Positions 1 through 6,935 of a stretch of DNA of 11,634 nucleotides are shown piece after piece (position 1 is the stretch's first letter; every line of letters starts with the position of its first letter). The notes beneath the pieces are model-generated. The model did no database searches. It was not told where the DNA came from and saw nothing but the letters and a program-made list of their open reading frames with translations. The stretch covers positions 1-11,634 of the forward strand of contig JAFZUH010000351.1 of assembly GCA_017618435.1 (NCBI GenBank), read 5' to 3'. Made by a program: the position numbers and the translations under genes. This DNA comes from Bacteroidales bacterium (GTDB taxonomy: Bacteria; Bacteroidota; Bacteroidia; Bacteroidales; WCHB1-69).

Positions 1-1
1 A

Positions 2-289
2 GATGCCGACAAAGATTTGGCAATATCCAAAACCCTGACAAAAATGGGACCTATGTTAGGATTAATGGGAACTCTTATTCCTATGGGACCGGCATTGGTA
101 GGTTTATCCACAGGCGATATTGCTTCTATGGCTTACAATATGCAAGTGGCATTTGCCACCACGGTAGTGGGTTTGTTTAGCAGTGCCATCGGTTTTATTA
201 CCCAACAGATAAAACAACGTTGGTATTTGCAAGATATGAACAATCTTGAATTTTTTGCCGAATTGTTAAAAGAAAACCAAACAAAATGA
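2..289 (+). CDS. MotA/TolQ/ExbB-family proton channel subunit, C-terminal part (5' truncated)
   Basis: This is the last 95 codons of an inner-membrane proton channel subunit of the ExbB/TolQ/MotA family, which uses the proton motive force to drive an envelope process. The reading frame is open to the left edge, so the true start lies outside the window; an in-frame TTG at 17 is not a credible start. Two family features are visible: a Gly/Met/Pro-rich membrane segment (GPMLGLMGTLIPMGPAL, about positions 47-97) and a second membrane segment with the conserved AFATTVVGLF pattern, followed by a basic cytoplasmic tail. Its stop overlaps the next start (ATGA at 286-289), so the two genes are translationally coupled. 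In Bacteroidales this channel plus a DUF2149 protein commonly sits downstream of a CobN/HmuS-like gene and a TonB-dependent receptor in haem or cobalamin loci. That role is inferred, because those genes are not in the window. Confidence 0.85.
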   Translation, partial: DADKDLAISKTLTKMGPMLGLMGTLIPMGPALVGLSTGDIASMAYNMQVAFATTVVGLFSSAIGFITQQIKQRWYLQDMNNLEFFAELLKENQTK

Positions 290-612
290 GACGGAATTTA
301 CTAAAAAACAATGAGGATAATGACCCCATGAGCGTTGTCAGCAATTTGTTTGACGTGGCTATGGTATTTGCCGTTGCCCTTATGGTCGCATTGGTAACTC
401 GTTTCAATATGACAGAGATGTTTAGCAAAGAAGATTTTACCATTGTCAAAAATCCGGGCAAAGAAAACATGGAAATCATCACCAAAGAAGGAGAAAAAAT
501 CAATCGATACACCCCTTCGGAAGACCAAGAAAACAAAAACGGAGCAAAAGGGAAACGTGTCGGCGTAGCCTATGAACTTGAAAATGGGGAAATTATCTAT
601 GTGCCCGAATAA
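286..612 (+). CDS. DUF2149 family membrane protein, partner of the ExbB-like channel
   Basis: A 108-residue protein of the DUF2149 family. It has one N-terminal membrane segment (about residues 17-38, with the family signature DPMSVVSNLFDVAMVFAVAL), a charged periplasmic linker, and a conserved C-terminal patch (KRVGVAYELENGEIIYVPE). The layout of short cytosolic N-terminus, single helix and small periplasmic domain resembles ExbD/TolR/MotB partners of ExbB-type channels, so it probably completes a two-component motor. The ATGA overlap with the preceding gene supports stoichiometric expression. It appears to be the last gene of its operon, since the next gene is convergent and ends 32 nt away. 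In hmu-type haem loci of Bacteroidales the equivalent pair is thought to power the system, but the energised partner here is unknown. Confidence 0.85.
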   Translation: MRRNLLKNNEDNDPMSVVSNLFDVAMVFAVALMVALVTRFNMTEMFSKEDFTIVKNPGKENMEIITKEGEKINRYTPSEDQENKNGAKGKRVGVAYELENGEIIYVPE

Positions 613-644
613 TAGAATTTAGTATATTGCAAACAAGGCAAGAA

Positions 645-1994
645 CTAAACAAATAAATGTTTAGGCAAATCCAACAATTTGGGAATATTAACCACTTCTA
701 TACCTTTTATTGTTTTTGCATTGGTGTTGTTACCTGCCACAAAAATACGTTTGTATCCTAATTTTTTGGCTTCACCGATACGCTGTTCTATTCTGCTAAC
801 TGGACGAATTTCACCGGACAAACTAATTTCACCGGCAAAACAATCTTTGGAATCAATTGCAATATCCAATTTTGAAGACAGCAAAGCGGCAACAATAGCC
901 AAATCCACGGCAGTATCTTCCGTTTTAATGCCTCCGGCTACATTGATAAAAACATCGTTGGTGGAAAATTTTTGTCCGCATTTTTTTTCCAACACCGCCA
1001 AAAGCATACTCAAACGCCTATTGTCAAAACCATTGGTAGAACGTTGGGGATTGCCATAAATGGCAGGAGACACCAAAGTCTGTATTTCAATCAAAAGAGG
1101 TCTTATCCCCTCTATGGTCGCGGCAATGGCAACACCCGAAACATCTTCATTACGATGAGAAACCAATATCTCTGAAGGATTGTCCACTTCCCGCAAACCC
1201 GATTGTAACATTTCAAAAATACCGATTTCTGAAATAGAACCGAATCTGTTTTTTGTTGCCCTTACCAAACGATAGAGATAATTGCTGTCGCCTTCAAATT
1301 GAAGCACAACATCAACAATATGTTCCAACACTTTGGGACCTGCCAATGTGCCGTCTTTGGTAATGTGTCCTATCAAAAAAACAGGTGTTCCCGTTTGCTT
1401 GGCAAATTGTTGCAAAACCGAAGCCGTTTCTCTAATTTGCGATATGGTACCGGCAGAGGATTCCAAGGCTGAAGATTGTAGCGTTTGAATGGAATCGACC
1501 ACCACCATTTGCGGTTTTAACTGTTCTATATGAGCAATTATATTCTGTAAATTCGTTTCATTTAAAACATAACAATTGTCATTGTTTTGCTTCAATCGTG
1601 TGGCTCGCATTTTTATTTGCGTGCTGCTTTCTTCTCCCGAAACATAAAGCACTTTGGTGTTTTGCATTCCCAATGCCAATTGCAGCATTAAGGTTGATTT
1701 GCCTATACCGGGTTCACCGCCCAACAAAATAATAGACCCCGGCACTATTCCACCGCCGAGTACTCTGTTCAATTCTCCCAAACCGCTGTCCATACGATTT
1801 AAGGATTGTTCCGAAATTTCGGACAGCAATCGGGGCTGTCCGGATAAAGCAACAGCACTCTCTTTAACTGGAGAGTGCTGTATTATTTCTTCAACAAAAG
1901 TATTCCATTGTCCGCAGTTGTTGCATTTTCCCAACCACGTAGCGGATTGTGCCCCGCAATTTTGACAATAGAAAATGCTTTTTGTTTTGGCCAT
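645..1994 (-). CDS. radA: DNA repair protein RadA (Sms)
   Basis: RadA is a RecA-like ATPase and branch-migration helicase that processes recombination intermediates in the cytoplasm. The 449-residue length is normal for the family. Visible features, in order: a four-cysteine zinc finger (C10, C13, C24, C27); a Walker A motif GGEPGIGKST (92-101); a Walker B region MVVVDSIQT (163-171); the RadA-specific KNRFG motif (248-252); and a C-terminal Lon-protease-like domain (about 280-449), which is structural in RadA. The start is ATG at 1994, and the MAKTKSIFYCQNCG N-terminus is typical of Bacteroidota RadA. It lies 12 nt downstream of a small lipoprotein gene on the same strand and so is probably co-transcribed with it. 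The gene ends convergently with the DUF2149 gene. No truncation or missing catalytic residue is seen. Confidence 0.97.
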   Translation of the reverse strand: MAKTKSIFYCQNCGAQSATWLGKCNNCGQWNTFVEEIIQHSPVKESAVALSGQPRLLSEISEQSLNRMDSGLGELNRVLGGGIVPGSIILLGGEPGIGKSTLMLQLALGMQNTKVLYVSGEESSTQIKMRATRLKQNNDNCYVLNETNLQNIIAHIEQLKPQMVVVDSIQTLQSSALESSAGTISQIRETASVLQQFAKQTGTPVFLIGHITKDGTLAGPKVLEHIVDVVLQFEGDSNYLYRLVRATKNRFGSISEIGIFEMLQSGLREVDNPSEILVSHRNEDVSGVAIAATIEGIRPLLIEIQTLVSPAIYGNPQRSTNGFDNRRLSMLLAVLEKKCGQKFSTNDVFINVAGGIKTEDTAVDLAIVAALLSSKLDIAIDSKDCFAGEISLSGEIRPVSRIEQRIGEAKKLGYKRIFVAGNNTNAKTIKGIEVVNIPKLLDLPKHLFV

Positions 1995-2006
1995 TCGGCA
2001 AAAATA

Positions 2007-2465
2007 TTACTTATAAAATTCGTAATATATCAAAGTGCCCAAGCCCTTGAATGCCATAGCATCATCTGTAAGTTTATAAATAATGTTCGTTCCGCTATTG
2101 GTATCATAGCCAACATAGGCGGCTCTTACAATGTTATCAATCGGATGTTCTGAATCTTCTTGAATGAAAATGGCAGATCTTAATTTGCTTGTACCAACTT
2201 TATATTTCAATATAGCCCGTTCTTTCAAAACATACGAACTGCTGTCGTCTGACAGAACCCTTTCGGAAATGGTTAATTTGCCATTATCAAAATTCCATAC
2301 CTCTTGCAATAATGTATCCACCTTAAAATCAACTTGATTGGTGGCATATCTTTCCCATCGCCCTTCTATTTTCTTTGCTTTTGAACTTGTACAACTTACA
2401 CTAACCATAAGGAGTAAACCCACTACAAAGGCACCTTTTGCAAAATTAAAACAATTCATCTTCAT
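2007..2465 (-). CDS. Small lipoprotein of unknown function, possibly lipocalin-like
   Basis: A 152-residue predicted lipoprotein. The N-terminus has a positively charged start (MKMNCFNFAKG), a hydrophobic core and a lipobox ending MVSVSC, followed by a Ser/Lys spacer, so it is expected to be lipidated and envelope-anchored. The mature part (IEGRWER..., then alternating strands including VWNFDNGKLTISERVL) looks like a small beta-sandwich or lipocalin-like fold, but I cannot assign a family. The frame stays open upstream to 2570. I chose the start at 2465 because it gives a complete signal peptide and lies about 30 nt downstream of a TATCTTTG -7 element, which the longer reading frame would contain. 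ATG at 2459 is an alternative. It precedes radA by 12 nt, so the pair may form one transcript. Confidence 0.75.
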   Translation of the reverse strand: MKMNCFNFAKGAFVVGLLLMVSVSCTSSKAKKIEGRWERYATNQVDFKVDTLLQEVWNFDNGKLTISERVLSDDSSSYVLKERAILKYKVGTSKLRSAIFIQEDSEHPIDNIVRAAYVGYDTNSGTNIIYKLTDDAMAFKGLGTLIYYEFYK

Positions 2466-2494
2466 TAAAAATTTTATTGAATAATAATATTTTG

Positions 2495-2502
2495 CAAAGA
2501 TA
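2495..2502 (-). promoter_or_regulatory. Bacteroidota -7 promoter element for the lipoprotein-radA unit
   Basis: The minus strand reads TATCTTTG, followed by C, an exact match to the TAnnTTTG -7 consensus of the Bacteroidota primary sigma factor. It lies 29 nt upstream of the chosen start at 2465, giving a plausible short AT-rich 5' leader. No well-spaced TTTG -33 element is obvious; the nearest TTG is only 15 nt upstream, shorter than usual. Confidence 0.55.
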
Positions 2503-2671
2503 ACATTTTTTCTTTTACAATTTTTAATCTTAATAAAAATATTTTTGCGGCATAAAATTCTATCAAACAATAAACTAAATGATTGATATTTCTACTCTAT
2601 TGGGAAACATATTTTTTATCCGCAAATGGGGAACACAATAATAACTAATAGTTTTTTCATATCTCATCTTT

Positions 2672-3318
2672 TTAAAATTTTATTCCTGCACCAATATGCC
2701 AACAATGATGTCCCAAACCTTCGGGAAAATACCATATCCCTACTCTATTAAAATGGAAAGGCGGTTCTTTAACCTTACAACGATAATAATCATAATTGTA
2801 CGACATAAAGATTGTCCACCGATTAATATCATATCCTAAACGAATTCCCTGACTTATCATAAAACATGTATATGTCTTTGTTTTGTAATAATAATATAGT
2901 CGAGTATCTACATTATAGGCTTGCTTAAGAAAAGTAAAATTGGCAAAACAAACACCCATAGCAAAATACGGAGTTATATTAAAGTTTGTTATCTCAAACC
3001 GATAATTAGGGGCAACTATTATAGCATGAGTTTCTTCAATGGTCGCTGTTTTTGTATCTATATACTCTTTTTCATTAGGATTTGCTCTTTTAAAAGCATA
3101 ACCGGCACTTATCCCCAAACCTTTCCATAAAATCCTATTGTATTGAATCTGTATTGAGGGACGAAATTCAGCAAGGGGTTTAAATTGGTTCTTTTGCGAA
3201 ACCATAAATGCCCCACCACTTACATACACTGCATTTTATATTCACCTTGTTGTGTCTGAGCCTTGCTCCAAACACTTGCAAACATAAGTAATCCCAAAAT
3301 CAGCATAGTTTTTTTCAT
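2672..3318 (-). pseudogene. Outer-membrane beta-barrel protein gene with a single-base frameshift
   Basis: Reading from ATG at 3318 gives a clean signal peptide (MKKTMLILGLLMFASVWSKA, then QTQQGEYK) but runs into TAA at 3220-3222. The rest of the gene is in another frame, from about 3229 to the stop at 2672. One extra base in the A run at 3234-3237 (minus-strand AAAA) would restore ...GEYKNAVYVSGGAF... and give a 215-residue protein. The mature part has alternating aromatic and polar strands (for example NRILWKGLGISAGYAF, FNITPYFAMGVCF) and ends in an aromatic residue (GAGIKF), as outer-membrane barrels do. The expected product is a small porin-like or OmpW/opacity-type barrel; its substrate is unknown. 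As written, translation would have to start at GTG 3229 with no export signal, so I call it broken. A sequencing or assembly error in the homopolymer is the main alternative. Confidence 0.75.
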
Positions 3319-3320
3319 AA

Positions 3321-3353
3321 TCCTACTCTTTTCCTTGTTTTAATTCGTCAATT
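3321..3353 (-). repeat. 33-nt junction repeat, copy 1
   Basis: This segment matches 4021-4053 at 30 of 33 positions (differences at 3321, 3329 and 3332). On the minus strand both copies encode IDELKQGKE followed by TAG. The repeat covers the end of one gene and the intergenic gap to the next ATG. Confidence 0.8.
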
Positions 3354-3394
3354 ATTCTTTCACCAACTTTCCGTAATACTGCAGAAATTCCCAT
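3323..3394 (-). pseudogene. Remnant of a coiled-coil C-terminus (23 codons) upstream of the barrel gene
   Basis: A 23-codon frame (MGISAVLRKVGERIIDELKQ, then GKE and TAG) ends 4 nt before the barrel start codon. Its last nine residues, IDELKQGKE, and the flanking DNA are repeated at 4021-4053, where the same tail ends another gene remnant. The frame has no signal peptide and is closed by a stop just upstream. It is best read as the surviving 3' end of a lost gene that once preceded the barrel gene in an operon. A real microprotein cannot be excluded. Confidence 0.4.
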
Positions 3395-3399
3395 ATCAA

Positions 3400-3831
3400 C
3401 TATTGTTTTTTCAATTTTATTTCACAATTATTACCTTGTAAAACAAGGTTTTCACCTGAAATTTTGTAAGAACAAATCGTTGGAATATATTGCAATAACT
3501 TTTTATCAACACTACTTTGACCTCCTATTTCTGTAATTTCTTGATACCCTAAAATATTGATACAATTTTTAGAAGGCATCTTAAATCTTCCTATAGCCAA
3601 GTTTACACTTGTATTCAATTGAAAAACAGAATCATTCTTAAAGACGAGAAGATAGGCTTCTTTATTAACATAATCTTTATTTTTAACTTTAAAATTTTGA
3701 TTTTCAGCACAAATATATTTTATCTGCCATGAAAATTGTACAATATCTGTACTATCCTCTTTATGACAAGCAATAAGAGTCAGTATCAATAGAGGAACAA
3801 TTATTATAATAAATTTCGTTTTTGTTAACAT
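3400..3831 (-). CDS. Lipoprotein with a META/HslJ-like domain
   Basis: A 143-residue predicted lipoprotein. The signal peptide is very hydrophobic (FIIIIVPLLILTL) and ends in the lipobox LIAC with the modified cysteine at residue 22. The mature domain begins with a conserved Trp (FSWQIKYI) and continues with LLVFKNDSVFQLNTSVNLAIGRF and, near the end, YKISGENLVLQ. This order (W..., L.F..D..F, G.., then a strand with G..L.L) resembles META/DUF306 domains, which are small beta-rich envelope domains. Many Bacteroidota lipoproteins carry such domains, and their function is generally unknown. It sits between the two decayed gene pairs, with its own possible promoter at 3859-3889, and ends 81 nt before the barrel gene. 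The gene is intact, unlike its neighbours. Confidence 0.7.
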   Translation of the reverse strand: MLTKTKFIIIIVPLLILTLIACHKEDSTDIVQFSWQIKYICAENQNFKVKNKDYVNKEAYLLVFKNDSVFQLNTSVNLAIGRFKMPSKNCINILGYQEITEIGGQSSVDKKLLQYIPTICSYKISGENLVLQGNNCEIKLKKQ

Positions 3832-3858
3832 TTTATTTTTATAATTATAGGAAACCTC

Positions 3859-3889
3859 TAAAAATAACTTCGGGAAGGCTTATTTGCAA
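3859..3889 (-). promoter_or_regulatory. Possible promoter of the META-like lipoprotein
   Basis: The minus strand has TTG (3887-3889), a 20-nt spacer and TATTTTTA (3859-3866), one mismatch from TAnnTTTG. The spacing fits Bacteroidota promoters and the element lies 27 nt upstream of the start at 3831. The region is AT-rich, so a chance match is possible. Confidence 0.35.
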
Positions 3890-3916
3890 TAATTAGAATA
3901 TGCAACACAATATAAA

Positions 3917-4018
3917 TCAATCAAATGCAATGTATGTAAGTTTATATAATGCAGCATTAAAGTAAAAATTAGAGGTTACCAATATTGTTAATATTTTTAG
4001 AAAAGTATCTCTTTTCAT
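3917..4018 (-). pseudogene. Truncated exported-protein gene: 33 codons, mostly signal peptide
   Basis: ATG at 4018 opens a 33-codon frame that begins like a Bacteroidota signal peptide (MKRDTFLKILTILVTSNFYF, then NA) and stops soon after the expected cleavage site. It starts 4 nt after the TAG of the coiled-coil remnant, the same arrangement as the barrel gene at 3318 relative to its own upstream remnant. I interpret it as the 5' stub of a lost paralogue of the exported gene in that position. It could also be a real small hydrophobic peptide. Confidence 0.4.
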
Positions 4019-4020
4019 TT

Positions 4021-4053
4021 CCCTACTCCTTCCCTTGTTTTAATTCGTCAATT
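4021..4053 (-). repeat. 33-nt junction repeat, copy 2
   Basis: Partner of 3321-3353 (30 of 33 identical). It covers the last codons of the coiled-coil remnant, its TAG stop at 4023-4025 and the start of the following gap. Confidence 0.8.
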
Positions 4054-4179
4054 TGTTTTTGCAAGTCAATCACATATCGGGTGAGTTCCTCCACTTGTCG
4101 TATCCGTAAATTGAGCATTTGCAGCCATTGCCGCTACTGAAAAGATGATTGTCATCACCAAAAATCTGATTGTTTTCAT
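4023..4179 (-). pseudogene. Secreted coiled-coil protein remnant with a frameshift
   Basis: ATG at 4179 starts an excellent signal peptide (MKTIRFLVMTIIFSVAAMAA, then NAQ). The original frame then stops at 4066-4068. A second frame continues with LRIRQVEELTRYVIDLQKQ, then IDELKQGKE and TAG at 4023-4025. Removing one base from the run at 4108-4110 joins the two into a 51-residue protein. The second part is a heptad-patterned coiled coil like the C-terminal tails of many secreted Bacteroidota proteins (tail-fibre or S74-chaperone-like and surface proteins). The simplest reading is that a larger secreted gene lost its middle, keeping its signal peptide and its tail. It has a good promoter upstream (4216-4249), so it may still be transcribed. 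A genuine small secreted coiled-coil protein with a sequencing error is possible. Confidence 0.6.
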
Positions 4180-4215
4180 GTCTTTATCAATTAGTTTAAT
4201 TATATTTTCAAATTG

Positions 4216-4249
4216 CAAATATAATAAAAAAAATATATTATCGAACAAA
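4216..4249 (-). promoter_or_regulatory. Promoter of the coiled-coil remnant
   Basis: The minus strand has TTTG (4246-4249), a 22-nt AT-rich spacer and TATATTTG followed by C (4216-4223), matching both Bacteroidota core elements with a slightly long spacer. It lies 36 nt upstream of the start at 4179. It is divergent from the promoter at 4305-4312. Confidence 0.55.
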
Positions 4250-4304
4250 AAATCAAAAACATATACTCTTTTTTCGCTAATGCAAAACCAAAGAAAAATT
4301 TGAT

Positions 4305-4312
4305 TATCTTTG
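4305..4312 (+). promoter_or_regulatory. -7 promoter element of the T9SS-secreted protein gene
   Basis: TATCTTTG matches TAnnTTTG exactly and lies 42 nt upstream of the start at 4355. No convincing -33 TTTG is present at the usual distance. Together with the minus-strand promoter at 4216-4249 it makes 4180-4354 a divergent promoter region, with nothing else recognisable in it. Confidence 0.5.
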
Positions 4313-4354
4313 TAAATTTGATATAAGAACAATTATTCGCTCGTTAAGATAATA

Positions 4355-6916
4355 ATGTATAAGGTCAAATTCGTTTTTATAGGTTTGTTGCTCTTTTGCA
4401 GAGTGCTTGTTTTCGCCACCCATGAGCGTGCCGGAGAAATCACCTATAAGCATATTAGCGGCACCACCTACGAATTTACCCTGCTCACTTATACCTATTC
4501 TGTCAGTCTGGCCGACAGACCCGAATTGGAACTCAATTGGGGAGACGGCACCACCACGCTTGTGCCGAGAACTTCCAAAACATATCTCGGCAATGATATT
4601 AATAGGAACCTATATGTTGCCCAACACACCTTTCCCGCCTCGGGCAGTTATACCGTTTCGGTGGAAGATGAAAACAGAAATCAGGGCATTATCAACATTC
4701 CCAATTCGGTAAACATTCCTTTTTATGTCGAAACCGTTATCACCATCAACAGCTTTCTCAAACCCAACAATTCACCCGTGTTGCAAAATCCACCCATAGA
4801 TGTGGGTTGTGTGGGAGAGATTTTTTACCACAATCCCGTTGCCATAGATCCGGACGGGGACAGTTTGTCTTTTTCACTGGTGGATTGTCGGGGATTCAAT
4901 GGCACGACCATACCGGGCTACAGCCTTCCCATTGCAGGCAACAGCATTTCCATTGACCCCAAAACAGGTGATTTTGTTTGGGATTATCCTATGATGCAAG
5001 GAGAATACAATATCGCCATTCTTATAGAAGAATATCGCAACGGCATCAAAATCAGTTCTATTATTCGGGATATGCAGATAGCCATCACCGCTTGTGACAA
5101 CAAACCGCCGGAAATATACACCATAACAGATACATGTATTGAAGCCGGCACCTTGCTTTCTTTCGCTGTAAACGCCACAGACACCAACACCCAGATTGTT
5201 ACCCTGTCAGGCATGGGAGAGCCTTTGTCTTTGGCACATTTTCCCGCTGTTTTTGACACCGCATACGGCTACGGAACGGCAAGCAACAATTTTGTTTGGC
5301 AAACCGATTGCGGACACACCCGAAAACAACCCTATTATGTTGTATTTAAAGCCATGGACAATGGGGTGCCTGTTCATTTGATAAAACAACAGACGGTAAG
5401 CATCTCCATTGTTTGCCCTGCTCCCGTTAATGTGCAAGCCACAGCATTTGAAAACGCTATTGCCCTATCGTGGAATCATACGCCTTGCTATCAATATGCA
5501 CAAAAGTATCTCATCTATCGCAGAAAAGGCAGTTCTGGCTTTGTCCCCGACCATTGCCAAACGGGCGTACCCGATTATACGGGTTATCAGTTGATTGCTT
5601 CGGTGCCCATCGGACAAACTTCTTTTATTGACGACAATAATCATACGGGATTAAGTCAGGCAACGGAATATTGCTATCTGATAACCGCACAATTGGCAGA
5701 CAAAAGCGAAAGTTACGCTTCCAACGAAGCCTGTGCTATTGTTCCCCAAACAAAACCCATATTGACAAAAATAAGCATTGTCAAAACCGATACCGACAGC
5801 GGTGAAACAGACATCGCATGGCTCAAGCCTAAAGACATTGACACCTCGCAATATCAAGGCCCTTACCGTTTTGAATTGTATGCCAGCCTCAACGACACCA
5901 ATCATTTTGTGCTGGTGGACAGTTTCCCTGACGGATTGTACAATTACACCCACCGACAACAAAATACAAAAGAAAACATCTTTTATTACCGTGTGAAAAT
6001 GTTTGATTATACCCATGAAAAAACATTAATGGGAGAATCGGAAAATTCATCATCTGTTTTTCTCAAAGCCACGGCTTACAATACCGCTATTTTACTTGAA
6101 TGGAAAGAAAATGTTTCTTGGGACAATTATCAATACACCGTTTACAGATACAACGAACAAACTCAAAATTTTGACTCAATAGATTGTGTATCTGAAAATT
6201 ATCACATGGATTCGGGCTTACAAAACGAGCAACAGTATACCTATTTTGTACAATCGTGGGGCAACTATGCCGATACGAACATTATCAGACCTTTGCTCAA
6301 CTTGTCGCAAACAATAACTATTACCCCATTTGACGGCGAACCGCCTTGCTGCCCTGTTTTAAGTGGTGAAACCGATTGTAAATCTATTGAACTACATTGG
6401 TCTATAGACACTTGCCAAGCAAATGACATTGCCCGATTTTATATTCATTACAAACCGGATTACAACTCCGATTTTACAATCTATGACAGTGTTTCCGCCG
6501 AAACAAACAAATATCAATTATCCAATCTTGTTTCGGTTATCGGTTGTTGGATGGTAACGGCCATCGATACCAATGGAAACGAATGCGACAGTTGCAATAT
6601 AACTTGTTTCGGCAACGATTTGTGCGACAACTATAAACTACCCAACATTTTCACCCCAAACGGTGATGGCATCAACGATGTGTTTACACCTTATGACTTT
6701 GATTTTGTTGAAAGTGCAAACATTACCATTTACAACCGTTGGGGTAATATTGTTTTTGAAACCAACGACCCCAATATCAATTGGGACGGGACAAGCAAAC
6801 AAACCCAAAAACCTTGTTCAGACGGCGTTTATTACTATGTGTGTATCGTTAACGAATACACGCTGAAAGGTATCGCCTCCCGAACCATAACAGGGTCGAT
6901 TACACTTGCAAGATAA
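4355..6916 (+). CDS. Large secreted surface protein with T9SS type B sorting domain (gliding motility-associated C-terminal domain)
   Basis: An 853-residue extracellular protein. It has a signal peptide (about residues 1-22, ...CRVLVFA then THERAGE). A PKD-like domain follows (WGDG at 62-65, HTFPASGSYTVSV at 91-103). Next come cadherin-like strands with DPDGDSLSFSL, then several fibronectin type III-like modules from about residue 355 to 755 (for example VNVQATAFENAIALSW). The C-terminus is a CHU_C/TIGR04131-type domain: FTPNGDGINDVF (766-777), YNRWGNIVFE (793-802), WDG (810-812), DGVYYY (823-828) and the end ITLAR. In Bacteroidota this domain directs export through the type IX secretion system and attachment to the surface or release. 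Adhesin or matrix roles are typical, but no catalytic domain is visible and the ligand is unknown. The cysteine-rich ectodomain fits an extracellular location. ribE follows after 19 nt, so the two may share a transcript although their functions look unrelated. Confidence 0.9.
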   Translation: MYKVKFVFIGLLLFCRVLVFATHERAGEITYKHISGTTYEFTLLTYTYSVSLADRPELELNWGDGTTTLVPRTSKTYLGNDINRNLYVAQHTFPASGSYTVSVEDENRNQGIINIPNSVNIPFYVETVITINSFLKPNNSPVLQNPPIDVGCVGEIFYHNPVAIDPDGDSLSFSLVDCRGFNGTTIPGYSLPIAGNSISIDPKTGDFVWDYPMMQGEYNIAILIEEYRNGIKISSIIRDMQIAITACDNKPPEIYTITDTCIEAGTLLSFAVNATDTNTQIVTLSGMGEPLSLAHFPAVFDTAYGYGTASNNFVWQTDCGHTRKQPYYVVFKAMDNGVPVHLIKQQTVSISIVCPAPVNVQATAFENAIALSWNHTPCYQYAQKYLIYRRKGSSGFVPDHCQTGVPDYTGYQLIASVPIGQTSFIDDNNHTGLSQATEYCYLITAQLADKSESYASNEACAIVPQTKPILTKISIVKTDTDSGETDIAWLKPKDIDTSQYQGPYRFELYASLNDTNHFVLVDSFPDGLYNYTHRQQNTKENIFYYRVKMFDYTHEKTLMGESENSSSVFLKATAYNTAILLEWKENVSWDNYQYTVYRYNEQTQNFDSIDCVSENYHMDSGLQNEQQYTYFVQSWGNYADTNIIRPLLNLSQTITITPFDGEPPCCPVLSGETDCKSIELHWSIDTCQANDIARFYIHYKPDYNSDFTIYDSVSAETNKYQLSNLVSVIGCWMVTAIDTNGNECDSCNITCFGNDLCDNYKLPNIFTPNGDGINDVFTPYDFDFVESANITIYNRWGNIVFETNDPNINWDGTSKQTQKPCSDGVYYYVCIVNEYTLKGIASRTITGSITLAR

Positions 6917-6935
6917 AAAAATAAAAATAGATATT

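Noticed and set aside
645..664. CTAAAC...GTTTAG hairpin at the convergent radA/DUF2149 ends as a bidirectional terminator
   Set aside because: The 6-bp AT-rich stem overlaps the radA stop and has no U tract; too weak to call.
679..1965. Plus-strand open frames within radA (679-1059, 1654-1965 and others)
   Set aside because: They are antisense shadows of radA with no family features or start signals.
2466..2570. Longer start for the lipoprotein at 2570
   Set aside because: It would bury the signal peptide 35 residues inside the protein and place the -7 promoter element within the coding region.
3853..3977. 9-bp inverted repeat AACCTCTAA (3853-3861) and TTAGAGGTT (3969-3977) as ends of a small mobile element
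   Set aside because: It is short, lies in AT-rich DNA, has no target duplication, and overlaps the 33-codon remnant; chance is likely.
4180..4332. N-terminal extension of the coiled-coil remnant to 4332
   Set aside because: It puts 51 residues before a perfect signal peptide and spans the promoter at 4216-4249.
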